DNA of 64,000 nucleotides from Aquila chrysaetos chrysaetos (lineage: Eukaryota; Chordata; Aves; Accipitriformes; Accipitridae): the NCBI RefSeq assembly GCF_900496995.4, contig NC_044018.1, forward strand, positions 12,796,501-12,860,500, given 5' to 3'. The notes beneath the pieces were generated by a model. The model did not search any database and had not been told where the DNA came from. It saw only the letters and a program-made list of their open reading frames with translations. Position numbers and translations under genes: made by a program. Every line of letters starts with the position of its first letter. Within the stretch, counting starts at the first letter, position 1. Shown in pieces: positions 48,891 through 59,578 of this stretch.

Positions 48891-51800
48891 ATCCTTCCAT
48901 AAAGTGCTCTGGTGAAGAGCATCAAAGCATCAAAATAAGTACAGTTAATGATGATTAGCAATTTATTCCTAAGCTTTCTATAGGATTTGTAAATACATGA
49001 TCTTCCTCCTCTGAAACATCATACTTTCAATTTTTGTTTCTTGTCTTTGGTTTCTTTCACTGTAGACAATAATCTGGCTAAGAATTCTTTGGTAATGTCA
49101 ATAAAGCTGTGCTGTGACACTAATTGCAGTTTGACAAGTATTTTTTCTTCAGCAGTTAGACAATTAAAACCACTATCGTTCCTACTTTCTCTTCTTTTCA
49201 AGCATTGTTTCAGAAATGGTGTAGACAGTCATATATTGGTCACCTTTAGAACTTTACTAATAGCAGGTTAATTCAGCTTCTTAGTAGCATTTGCAGTATT
49301 ATTTGTAGTGCTTAATTCTCTGCAGATAAAAAGATTTGGGGAGCAATGCAGTATCTATGAAGGTAATCCTGATTAGTTCAGAATTTCTTGAAAAAATACC
49401 CATTTTATGCATTAATCATCACTGTAAGCATATTCTATTCCTTTTGATGGTAATGATCATTTGCTTTGCCATCTATGAAGGTTTTGATGTTTCTGTTACT
49501 TTAATATTAATTTTTTAGGCTCCATCTTCTGATTCATTAATTTGGTGAGTCCATTTCCCCTCACTATTATGTCTGTGTTTTCTACACTGAGCTTGAGAGA
49601 TTCCATTTAGTCTCCTTCATTACTTTTCACAAGCCTGAAGTATGTTTTCCAGAAACCTCATATTTTGACAGTGTTTGAACTTTTTCCCTCTGTTTAATAT
49701 TTGTCTAATGAATTGATAAGCTTCAATTTCTTCTGTTCTTGCCAATATCATATTATGATTTTCTCTCCTGGAGCATATGATCTAATTATGATATCTGCTA
49801 TCAGAAATGGCCACTGTATGTCACTCACTTCACGTAATTGTACATCCTTCAAATGTCACATCCATCTTCTCCGGTCTCAGTAGACTCATTCTTCTTTACT
49901 GCCTTTCTCTCAGACTGCCTCTTTTACACCTTTATGAGCACTTTTATGAGAGCCTTCAGTTCCTACAAGAATGGTTACCCTATTTTTATGGTATAAATAA
50001 GCATTTTATAAAACCTTCAATGTGGAGAGGAGTTAATTATTGCATTTTATGGAATCTACTTATTATTCAAAGCTTATTCATATGCATTATGTTTGTAAGA
50101 AATACAATATGATGACTAAGCCATTTCTCTGGTACATTATAACAAACAAGGTGTATAAAATGTTTTTTACAAGCAGAAGTCTATTTCAACTCACTGTCTG
50201 GAAGTTGGCTTTTTTTTTTTAACACTTGGATGTAAAATTTGAAGCTACCCATTGCTTTGTTCCAAGTTTTCCACATTATGATAATAGGGAAATATTTGTG
50301 TAATAAGAGCTCACACAGTTCATACAGAAAACACAAAACATTTCATTAAGATAGAATATCAGAAGGTAAAGCAGCTGTTAAGCAATGGCCCTGGAGCTGA
50401 CCCCAAAAAGCAGAAGACTGAAAAAAATCAAGGCAATTATGAAACTATGTGGTTCACTAGTCAAGACATTTCACCAACAGCTTCTAAGCCTAATAAAATG
50501 CTTATGGAGTTACATGGTCATGTGTAAATTTATCACAGCTCACCTGACATATGTGGCTTTTTTGAGCCACCCTGTGGAGCCAAAATATTCAAACCCTGCC
50601 TATATATAAGCACCTACATCACAGTAGATGCTTATCATCAGATCAAAATTATTTTAGCATGTTGCTATTCTGAGATTATAACTGTTTAGAAAAGAAGCAA
50701 AAATTTAAGTTTCTGTCTAAGGTTTACATATTTATTCTGATTCCATTACCATAATACTCCAAATACCTCGTTGGTGCATGAAACATCCAATTTTTCTGAT
50801 GAATATATGTCTTACTATCTTAAATAGCTTATTGAAGGTTGTGCCCCAGATTGAAACCATTATACTTTTCCCAAGTCCTTATACTGTGATTAGATGCCTA
50901 TCTGAGGTATAACATTCAGGAAATGTGTTATTGGTGTCATAAGAAATACAAAGGCATTTTCAGTGTGTGCTCCTTTCAACAATAAACACTGACTGAAGAA
51001 CAGGCAAGTTTCAAAGGAGATTTATGGACACTCTGCTTACTCTGAAGGGCAAAATGTGGCATGTAAGAGGATTGACCATTGCCTCTATGGTGGACCGATT
51101 TTCTCCGGGAACAATTAGTCATTTTTTTCCTGACATTTATGTCTTTCTTCAAACACACCTCTTCCATATGTATTTATACGCAAGTGTAAAGATAAAGACT
51201 AGCCTAAGACAGACTAAAGTGACAGCATGTGACTAACATGTGACACCCAAATCATGAAGCTTGTAAAGAAATTACATGTATTTCTTTCTGTTTAATAATC
51301 CAGTGTATTAAAGTAAATTTGTCAAAAGACTAAATGGGTATCTACATAAAAGTCTCAAAAATAACTGGAGCTCAATTCAGGTGCAGGGATTCTTGCAAAG
51401 ATTAGACAGTGAGGCTTAAAACCTTCATCTACAAAAGCAGAAATATGCATCTTTCAACCAGGGCTTCAGAAGTACAGTTGAGTGTGGAATTTTGGGGGAA
51501 AAGAAGTTGCTTTATTCAAAATGCTCATGTTTGCCGATATGTGAAACATGCAGAATTGTTCAAAAGTAAAGACCTTACAATACCCACTGAAATTAGTTGT
51601 GATGAAATTTCCAAGATGCTTTAAAAGGGGCATACTGATTTCAAACTTCTGTAATCAGATCCAGATACTTTTAAAGATATATGACAGCTGTCTTGGTTTT
51701 TAAAGGATCTTCTGTAACATATGCTTTACACCAATGATCAGGTTTTAGTATGAGACAATCAGTGGGATTTTCAGAAGCAGCTAAGTAATGTAACTTTGAA

Positions 51801-53904
51801 AGGCCCTGTAGAAAAGAGGGATTTTAACTTACTATTTGCCTTTCTCATTTCTGCTACAAGACACATTGAAGAAACAAATGGTCGAAATAAATAAATAAGC
51901 AATCCCCATAAAAAAACAAGACTGTTAAAATTTAATACTTACATATGGTACAATATGCAACAGGTAAAGATACAAATAGACATAAGAATTTCCACTAAGA
52001 ACCACAGAACTTTTATGGTTTGTATGTGTTTGTCTCTAGATTTAGCAAAGCATTTAGGTGTATGTGAAATTTTAAGCATTAGCTTAAGTTTCACTGGAAA
52101 TTAAGGATATGTGACTAAGGCTAAACACGTCCTGAAGTACATTACTATCTGAAGTAGACTGTTGAATCTGTCTTTACATCTCTGATGTTTTAATTTTCTT
52201 ATTGAAGAGTAAAAAGGGAAATAGTTAAAAAAGATAAAAGACAACATTTTGCTGGAGCAACACTATAGATTTTCCATTTATAACTTTAATCTTGCTTTTT
52301 TTCAAAATTGTTAGGGTTATATTTTATATGATGCAAAGTATTTCCAAGGACATTATTATAGCACTAAGTTTAGAATTTTCCTTAGATTTTCTAAATGTAG
52401 TTCAAAGGGTATCAAGTGAAAAACTCAAGAGATATATCTAATAAGTGTCTCTAATTGGTCATATCTTAATTTCTCCCTTCCTCCCAATCAATCTTTTGCT
52501 CATTAAAGGAAAATTAATTTGTGAGTACAAAAAAGTATCTAAGTGGGAGAAGGAATTTGTAAAAAGTTGCATCTTTTTTACTCTGCTGGGAGCTATGTGT
52601 ACTGCCCAGTGCATGTACCAGATCAAGTATCTGAGTTACCCCAAGGAGATTTGAGATCTGTTTAACAACATTTAAGCTGTAATCATGCCTTTTAGAATAA
52701 AAAAACAATGATTAATCAATGATAAAGAACCTGTTGTAGCATGAACACTATTGAACATAGTTACCTAATTCTTAGTAGAAGGACCACATTACTGAAAGCT
52801 AAATTCATGTTGCCAGAAGATTCAAACTGGCAAAAAAAAGACAAAAAATATTGACCAGGTGATGCAACATTGTATGGGAAATTATTTACACATAGACAAT
52901 TTCATATTGGTGCCTCTTATGCTTGTAGTCATGTGTCTCAATTTTTATTGCATGTCATTAAACAAGTTATGGAGAAACGTTGCAGTTATTCAGACTAAAC
53001 ACTTACTTTATTTGATTGTGTAAAAAAACCTGCATGAGAATTCATAAAATCCTGTCAGACTTCCTATCAACATTAGGCATTATTTTTCATTCTTTAATGC
53101 TAATTTTAAGAAGGAACAGCATGCATATACTTAAAATTGTTGAGACAAAACATTAAATGCCTATAATAGCAAGTGCCTACGTTTCACTGCTACTGCCTAA
53201 ATATTAAAATTTCACAACAATAATATTCATAAAATGGTTCCTTCATGATTGAAAACAGTTGTAGATTCAGTGAACAAAACGTGTTGCCAAAACAAGTTAA
53301 CATTATTAAAAGAGTTTCTGACTTGTGGTAGTTCTGTTTCCAAATGTATTGTGAAGCCAGAATAACTGGGTCTTATTTGGTAAACAGAGATCACCGTACA
53401 GTATTTTCCTACTGTGGAATGTCTGAGATTGTTTGCCTTTTTCTAGAGAATCCTTTGCTGGCTTGCTTTACATAGGGCTGGCATGCTTGTTTCAAATAGT
53501 TATTGTCTCCTTGTCACGTATTTAATACAATATTAAGAAAAAATTGTGCTTGTAGCATGGCTTCATAAATCAGCAGGTTTCTCTCAAACAACTGGAAATC
53601 TTGTCCTTTATACAAGATGTTTTTCAAGGTATAAGCAACTCTAAACTGTTGCAATATATATCTTTGGAAAGTCTCCTTTTCAGATTTTTTTTTGTTTTAT
53701 TATGTCAACATTTATTTATCTCAGTGTTTTCTATATATTTCTGTGTTCATATACCTGACTGATAGGGAATTCTACAAGTAACTAGCTAGCTCCAAATAAA
53801 GAGATACAACTAAATCAAAGTAATTACAAATTCTCGTTACTTCACAATTCTTGAAGTCAAAAAGAAATATGCTAATAATATTTGCTAGTATTACAATTTC
53901 ACAA
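48891..53904. other. Non-genic AT-rich spacer sequence
   Basis: Five kilobases of AT-rich spacer between the inverted arms. I recognise no gene, transposon or tandem array, only short A or T runs. Confidence 0.55.
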
Positions 53905-53962
53905 TGTCATGTTTTAACCCCAGTCTATAACATGCAACTCAAACCATGGGTTAAAACAATTT
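53905..53962 (-). mobile_element. Possible LTR 3'-end remnant
   Basis: On the plus strand 'tgtcatgttttaaccccag' matches the antisense end of this LTR family, and 'aaccatgggtt' nearby resembles the LTR piece just after its ATTAAA. If real, it is a minus-oriented LTR 3' end with an internal deletion. It could be the far LTR of the arm 2 provirus, but the following bases do not give the expected GCACT duplication. Confidence 0.4.
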
Positions 53963-54049
53963 AAAGGTATTTCCATTACAATCTCCACCCCTGGTCCCTT
54001 CGGGCCAGACCATCACGTTTAACATCGAAGTGAACTCCTCCCCTTGCCC

Positions 54050-54670
54050 CTGCTCTGGCTTGCACTTACCCACAGACTGCAGTCCCTTAGGGCTGTACCT
54101 GCTCCAAGTGGAGCCTTATCGATGGCCACAGTGTCTCCAGGGGTATACCTGCTGCGGCATAGACTTACCCGCAGCCACAGTCGCTTTGAGGTGCACCCGC
54201 TCCAGCGTGGCCTTCTCCATGGGCCACAATGTCTTCAGAGATACAACTGCTCCAGCGTGGCCGTACCCACAGCCACGGCCCCTTCAGAAGTAAACCTGCT
54301 CCAACACGGCCTTACCCACGGCTGCAGTCCCTCCAGGGGTGTACCTGCTCTGTCGGGCCCTTATCCATGGCCACACGATTTGAGGTGCTCCAGCATGACC
54401 TCGTGCCCAGCCACCGATGCTTCAAGGTGTACCTGCTGCAGCATGGACTGACCCACAACCACAGACGCTTCGAGGTGTACCTTCTCCAGCGTGGACTTAC
54501 CCTAGGACCACAATCCCTTCAGAGGTATACCTGCTGCGGCACAGACGTAACCACGGCCGCAGACGCGTTGAGATGTACCTGCCGCAGCGTGGGCTTATCC
54601 ACGGCCACAGACACTTCGTGGTGTCCCGCTCCTGCGTGGGCTCATCCATAGGTCACAGTCCCTTTGACTC
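54050..54670. repeat. 49-bp minisatellite, about 12-13 units
   Basis: Units containing 'acctgctcc' or a variant recur at 54097, 54147, 54195, 54245, 54294, 54343, about 54383 (shortened), 54431, 54479, 54529, 54577 and 54624. The period is therefore 48-50 bp. Units differ by many substitutions, so the array is old or diverged early. Because many units are 48 bp, a multiple of three, frames stay open on the plus strand over 400 bases (54044-54451, 54229-54651). I regard those frames as by-products. Confidence 0.9.
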
Positions 54671-55000
54671 GAGCTCACACTGGAGTTCCAGCCTGTCCAG
54701 TACACCACCGTGGTAACGGCAGCGATGCCCTGGCCGTCTGCCAGCCCAGGCACATCACCATTGCTGTTATCAAAACGTTCCCAGGCGCAGCACAGCAGGA
54801 GGATAAGCGGTTCGGCAGTACAGCCGGCAGCGAAAGCAGAAAGCAGCCACTGACAAGCCCTAGACTCTAAGGTACAGTGAGGCAAGCAAGACCATGGCAA
54901 GCACAGGAGCCTGGCAATCAATAGCTGAACAGCAATAACAGCTATAAATTTGATCTAGCACATTCCGATCAAATCTGTCATTATCTTGAACCCTTCAAGA

Positions 55001-55014
55001 CCCAAGTTGGGCCA
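55001..55014 (-). promoter_or_regulatory. Candidate retroviral primer-binding site
   Basis: TGGCCCAACTTGGG on the minus strand begins ten bases after the LTR end. It starts with the TGG that pairs with a tRNA CCA end. The match to a specific tRNA is not established; it is not complementary to the tRNA-Glu of this locus. The site may have lost bases. Confidence 0.5.
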
Positions 55015-55024
55015 CAAAAAGGAC

Positions 55025-55631
55025 TGCCATGGTTTAACCCCAGCCAGCAGCTAAGCACCACACAGCCACTCGCTCACTCCCCCACCAGTGGGATGGGGGA
55101 GAGAATCGGAAGCATAAAATAGTGAGAAAACCCATGGGTTGAGATAAAGACAGTTTAATAGGTAAAGCAAAAGCCACACACACAATCAAAGCAAAACAAG
55201 GAATTCATTCACCACCTCCCATGGGCAGGCAGGTGTTCAGCCATCTCCAGGAAAGCAGGGCTCCGTCATGTGTAACGGTGACTTGGGAAGACAAATGCCA
55301 TCACTCCAAGCATCCTCCCCTTCCCTCTTCTTCCCCCAGCTTTATAGTGCTGAACATGACGTCGTATGATATGGAATATCCCTTTGGTCCCTTGGGGTCA
55401 GCTGTGCCAGCTGTGTCCCCTCCCAACTCCTTGTGCCCCCCCCAGCCTCCTCGCTGGTGGGGCGGGGGGTAGTCTGAGGAGCAGAAAATACCTTGATGCT
55501 GTGTAAGCACTGCTCAGCAATAACCAAAACACCCCTGCATTATCAACACTGTTTTCAGCACAAATCTGAAACACAGCCCCATACTAGCTACTGTGAAGAA
55601 AATTAACTCTATCCCAGCCAAAACCAGCACA
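55025..55631 (-). mobile_element. 5' LTR of the partial provirus in arm 2 (607 bp)
   Basis: This LTR has the same length and nearly the same sequence as the solo LTR of arm 1, on the opposite strand. The TATA box is at 55341-55346 and the ATTAAA signal at 55154-55159 (both minus). Upstream it is bordered by AGTGC (55632-55636), the complement of the GCACT duplication of arm 1. Downstream it runs into retroviral leader instead of a second GCACT, so here the insertion still has part of its internal sequence. Confidence 0.92.
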
Positions 55632-55636
55632 AGTGC

Positions 55637-56062
55637 ATGCACATCGGGAAGTGGCTGGGGAAGGTGGTGTGGGTTGCTCCTCCCTTGAGAAAAGTCAAAT
55701 CCATTCGTGGGATTGTCTTCGCTCAAGGACCTGAGTGTGCTTGGTGGCGAATGCAGAAGGATGGGGAGATCCAGTGTGTGCCTCAAGGAAGTTTAACCTT
55801 GGGGGAGAAATAACCTGTGACGTGAGTCGTATGTTGTGAGAAGTAATGTATCAGGAGCGACCTGAACCCATGCAGAGTGAGCTTCACAAGGAACCGGGCA
55901 ACTGGACCCAAAGGAAGCTGGTCTTGGCACCCAACACTTGAACACGCTGCTTCTCCTGTGCTGAGCACCCATCTTGCCAGATGTGGCCTAAGTCATTTGG
56001 AGGATTGGTGGAAGCCCATGGAATGGGAGAATACTATCTATCTGTTAAGGGAGAGTAGTTAA
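55637..56062 (+). pseudogene. Old ERV pol 3' end, arm 2 copy
   Basis: This is the plus-strand duplicate of the integrase C-terminal remnant in arm 1, with the same stops and the same 61-codon tail frame (55877-56062). The upstream integrase core that should precede it is missing, because on that side the younger provirus and the spacer follow. It is therefore an orphan end, explained only by the duplication. Confidence 0.6.
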
Positions 56063-56216
56063 TGAGAATATATAAATCTGCATGTTGGATATAAAGATGG
56101 TTTAAGTCATAAATTTTGGTAAGAAGGGACTGCAGTTATGAGCAATAGATACCATGGGATGCATCCCATTTCCCATTGCCTGTTTGTCAGGGCCCACACC
56201 CTGGGCGAAGGACCGT

Positions 56217-56288
56217 TTCCCTGACCGGGAATCGAACCCGGGCCGCGGCGGTGAGAGCGCCGAATCCTAACCACTAGACCACCAGGGA
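56217..56288 (-). tRNA. tRNA-Glu (anticodon CTC), arm 2 copy
   Basis: Exact reverse complement of the 72-base gene at 44820-44891, with all stems, the anticodon (56255-56253) and both Pol III boxes intact. As in arm 1, its 3' side runs into old ERV pol sequence without a nearby T4 terminator. Because the surrounding 1.7 kb is also almost identical, its identity reflects recent duplication or conversion and not necessarily selection. Confidence 0.96.
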
Positions 56289-56310
56289 ACACGAAGATTT
56301 TATCAAAAAA

Positions 56311-56374
56311 ATTAGATTAGATTAGATTAGATTAGATTAGATCGGATTGGATCGGATCGGATCAGGTCAGATCA
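56311..56374 (-). repeat. Degenerate TTAGA / GGATC pentamer array, arm 2
   Basis: Counterpart of 44739-44796. Six TTAGA units are followed by decayed GGATC and GGTCA units. It contains one more 5-bp unit than arm 1 and a seven-base A run instead of eight. Confidence 0.85.
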
Positions 56375-56841
56375 GCATACTGGTTTATCAGTCGCTCAGG
56401 GAGAGATTGACCTCCCCTAAACTTAGCTATCTAAAATTTGTCTAATTTAGGAGTTTGAGTTCCCTCAGTGGTCCCTGGAGAGAGAAAGGGAATTCTTCCC
56501 ACCCTTCTAAAGTACCTATGTTCAGATGGTATGAGTCTCCCACGCAAGCTCCCTCTTTCTCTACCAACTACTGTCTATGTGACCAGGTTAGACTAGTTAC
56601 CTAGTCTAGTTTAAATGCCCAGAGGTACATTAAATTAATCTTACTCCTGGGGTTGATTTGATTTGTGTAAAAATAGGCATCTAACGCTATGTGCGTCACT
56701 TCTGTCAGACTAGGAGGGGCTTGGAGGGGCCTGGGAAAACCCCTTCAGGACTCTAGGCGATTAAATTGTACTGAATGCCTATGTTCAGGCAACTGAATAC
56801 CATCATGACGGTAGAGCACTCATGATGCAAAACGGGTCTTA
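56375..56841. other. Unidentified segment of arm 2
   Basis: Reverse complement of 44273-44738 with two substitutions near its CR1 end. No gene or repeat family recognised. Confidence 0.5.
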
Positions 56842-59578
56842 ACTCGCACAGCTGGAGTGTTGTGATGGATGGCTATAAACTCTTTAGAAGGGATAGGCAA
56901 GGAAGCAGAGGCGGTGGGGTCGCCCTGTATTTTAGGGAGTGTTTTGATTGTCTAGAGCTTAATGATGGTGATGATAGGGTTGAGTGTTTATGGGTAAGAA
57001 TCAGGGGAAGGCCAACAAGGCAGATACCATGGTGGAGGTCTGTTATAGACCATCCACCCAGGATGAAGAGGCAGACAAAATATTCTATAAGCAGCTGGGA
57101 GAAGTCTCACGATCGCTAGCCCTTGTTCTCGTGGGGGACTTCAACTTATGAGATGTCTGCTGGAAATACAGCACAGCAGAGAAGAAGCAGTCTAGGAGGT
57201 TCCTGGAGAGTGTGGAAGATAACTTCTTGACACAGCTGGTGAGGGCGCCAACTAAGGAAGGCATCCCACTGGACCTGTTGTTTGCGAACAGAGAAGGACT
57301 TGTGGGTGATGTGATGGTTGGAGGCCGTCTTGGGCAGAGCGATCACGAAACGATCGAGATTTCGATTCTCGGAGAAGTAAGGAGGGGGGTCAGCAGAACT
57401 GCTGCCTTGGACTTCCAGAGGGCAGACTTCGGCCTGCTTAGGACACTGGTTGACAGAGGCCCTTGGGAGGCAGTCCTGAAGGGCAGAGGAGTCCAGGAAG
57501 GCTGGACATTCTTCAGGAAGGAAACCTCAAAGGCGCAGGAGCAGGCCGTCCCCATGTGCCGGAAGACGAGCCGGTGGGGAAGAAGACCGGCTTGGCTGAA
57601 CAGAGAGCTTTGGCTGGAACGCAGGAAAAAAAGGAGAGTTTATGGCCTTCGGAAGGAGGGCGGGGTGGCTCAGGAGGACTCCAGGGATGTCGTGAGGTTA
57701 TGCATGGAGAAAATGAGAAGGGTCAAAGCCCAGCTAGAACTTAATCTGGCCACTGCCGTAAGAGACAATAAAAAGTGTTTCTACAAATACCTTAGCAACA
57801 AAAGGAGGGCTAAGGAGAATCTCCATCCTTTATTGGATGTGGGGGGAAACATAGCGACAAAATATGAGGAAAAGGCTGAAGTACTTAATGCCTTCTTTGC
57901 CTCAGTCTTTAATGGTAAGACCAGTTGTTGTCCGGGTACCCACCACCCTGATCTGGAAGACAAGGACGGGGAGCAGAATGAAGCCTCCATAATCCGAGGG
58001 CAAATGGTTAGTGACCTGCTACACCACTTGGACACACACGCGTCTATGGGGCCGGATGGGATCCACCCAAGGGTACTGAGGGAGCTGTGCAAGTGCTCAC
58101 CAAGCCAGTTTCAACCATTTATCAGCCTTCCTGGCTAACCAGGGAGGTCCCACTTGACTGGAAGTCAGCAAATGTGACGTTCATCTACGATAAGGGCCAG
58201 AAGGAGGATCCGGTAAACTACAGGCCTGTCAGTCTGACCTCAGTGCCAGGGAAGGTCATGGAGCAGATCATCTTGAGTGCCTTCATGCAGCACATAGAGG
58301 ACAACCAGCTGATCAGGCCCAGTCAGCATGGGTTTATGAAAGGCAGGTCCTGCTTGGCTAACCTGATCTCCTTCTATGACAAGGTGACCCGCTTAGTGGA
58401 GGAGGGAAAGGCTGTGGATGTTGTCTACCTGGACTTTAGCAAAGCCTTTGACACCATTTCCCACAGCATTCTCCTGGAGAAACTGGCTGCTCATGGCTTG
58501 GACGGGTGCACTCTTTGCTGGGTAAAACCTGACTGGATGGCTGGGCCAGAAGAGTTGTGGTGAATGGAGTTAAATCCAGTTGGCAGCCGGTCACAAGTGG
58601 TGTTCCCCAGGGCTCAGTATTGGGGCCAGTTCTGTTTAATATCTTTATCAATGATCTGGATGAGGGGATCGAGTGCCCCCTCAGTAAGTTTGCAGACAAC
58701 ACCAAGTTGGGAGGGAGGGTTGATCTGCTTCAGGGTAGGAAGGCTCTACAGGGGGATCTGGACAGGCTGGAGCGATGGGCAGAGGCCAGTTGTAGGACAT
58801 ACAACCAGTCTAGGTATCGGGTCCTCCACTTGGGTCACAACAACCCCATGCAATGCTACAGGCTTGGGGAAGAGTGGCTGGAAAGCTGCCTGGCAGAAAA
58901 GGACCTGGGGGTGTTGGTCAACAGCCAGCTGAATATGAGCCAGCAGTGTGCCCAGGTGGCCAAGAAGGCCAATGGCATCCTGGCTTGTATCAGAAACAGT
59001 GTGGCCAGCAGGAGCAGGGCAGTGATCGTCCCCCTGTACTCGGCTCTGGTGAGGCCACACCTCGAGTATTGTGTTCAGTTTTGGGCCCCTCACTACAGGA
59101 AAGACATTGAGGTGCTGGAGTGTGTCCAGAGAAGGGCAACAAAGCTGGTGAAGGGTCCAGAGCACAAGTCTTATGAGGAGCAGCTGAGGGAACTGGGGCT
59201 GTTTAGCCTGGAGAAAAGGAGGCTGAGGGGAGACCTTATCGCTCTCTACAACTACCTGAAAGGAGGTTGCAGTGAGGTGGGTGTTGGTCTCTCTTCCCAA
59301 GTAACAAGAGATAGGACGAGAGGAAATGGCCTCAAGTTGCGCCAGAGGAGGTTTAGATTGGATATTAGGAAAAATTTCTTCACCAAAAGGGTTGTCAAGC
59401 ACTGGAACAGGCTGCCCAGGGAAGTGGTGGAGTCACCATCCCTGGAGGTATTTAAAAGACATGTAGATGTGGTGCTTAGGGACATGGTTTGGAGGTGGAC
59501 TTGGTGGTACTAGGTTAATGGTTGGACTCAATGATCTTAAGGGTCTTTTCCAACTGAAATGATTCTATGATTCTCTGA
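56842..59578 (+). mobile_element. CR1 LINE, longest copy in the window (2.7 kb)
   Basis: It begins inside the endonuclease, runs through the whole RT and ORF2 C-terminus, and ends in a 3' UTR ('ttggactcaatgatcttaag') with the octamer tail 'attctatgattctctga'. Only the 5' part is lost, the usual CR1 truncation. The first 1.05 kb belongs to inverted arm 2; the remaining 1.7 kb is single copy here. Confidence 0.95.
56862..59513 (+). pseudogene. CR1 ORF2 (endonuclease-reverse transcriptase), broken in at least four places
   Basis: Four frame segments together cover most of ORF2. The endonuclease start (from 56862) shifts frame near 57023. The next segment has a TGA at 57149-57151 and then stays open (57212-58138) through the endonuclease C-terminus into the RT start. 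A frameshift near 58090 leads to 58087-58563, with RT motif A 'LDFSKAFDT' (Asp at 58432-58434). A frameshift near 58520 leads to 58557-59513, with '[10 protein letters not shown]' and the C-terminal blocks. Motif C reads FADN (58689-58700) where the family has FADD, so a catalytic aspartate is lost as well. The copy is fairly young but dead. Confidence 0.92.

Larger units (their letters stand above)
53963..55024 (-). mobile_element. ERV internal leader region of the arm 2 provirus
   Basis: This sequence lies directly downstream (minus strand) of the arm 2 LTR. It begins with a ten-base gap and a primer-binding-site-like motif, then a region with a minus-strand 108-codon frame (54921-54595, 'MIARLLCLPWSCLP' start). 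That frame is of unknown meaning and runs into a minisatellite. No gag, pol or env sequence is recognisable, so the provirus is cut short after its leader. GC content is clearly higher than in the surrounding spacer. Confidence 0.65.
55024..57892 (-). repeat. Large inverted duplication, arm 2 (2869 bp)
   Basis: Partner of 43219-46084 in reverse orientation, about 99.5% identical by eye. The inner 1.7 kb (LTR, pol end, tRNA, unidentified segment) shows only two substitutions; the outer CR1 part shows about twelve. On the outer side, CR1 continues normally past the end of homology at 57892, whereas arm 1 breaks off there. Confidence 0.95.

Noticed and set aside
54044-54651. Two overlapping plus-strand frames of 135 and 140 codons as a repeat protein
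   Set aside because: They are a by-product of a 48-50 bp tandem array. Two different frames are open at once, some units change phase, and the ERV is on the other strand.
58746-59402. 218-codon minus-strand frame
   Set aside because: It is the antisense shadow of the CR1 reverse-transcriptase frame at 58557-59513.
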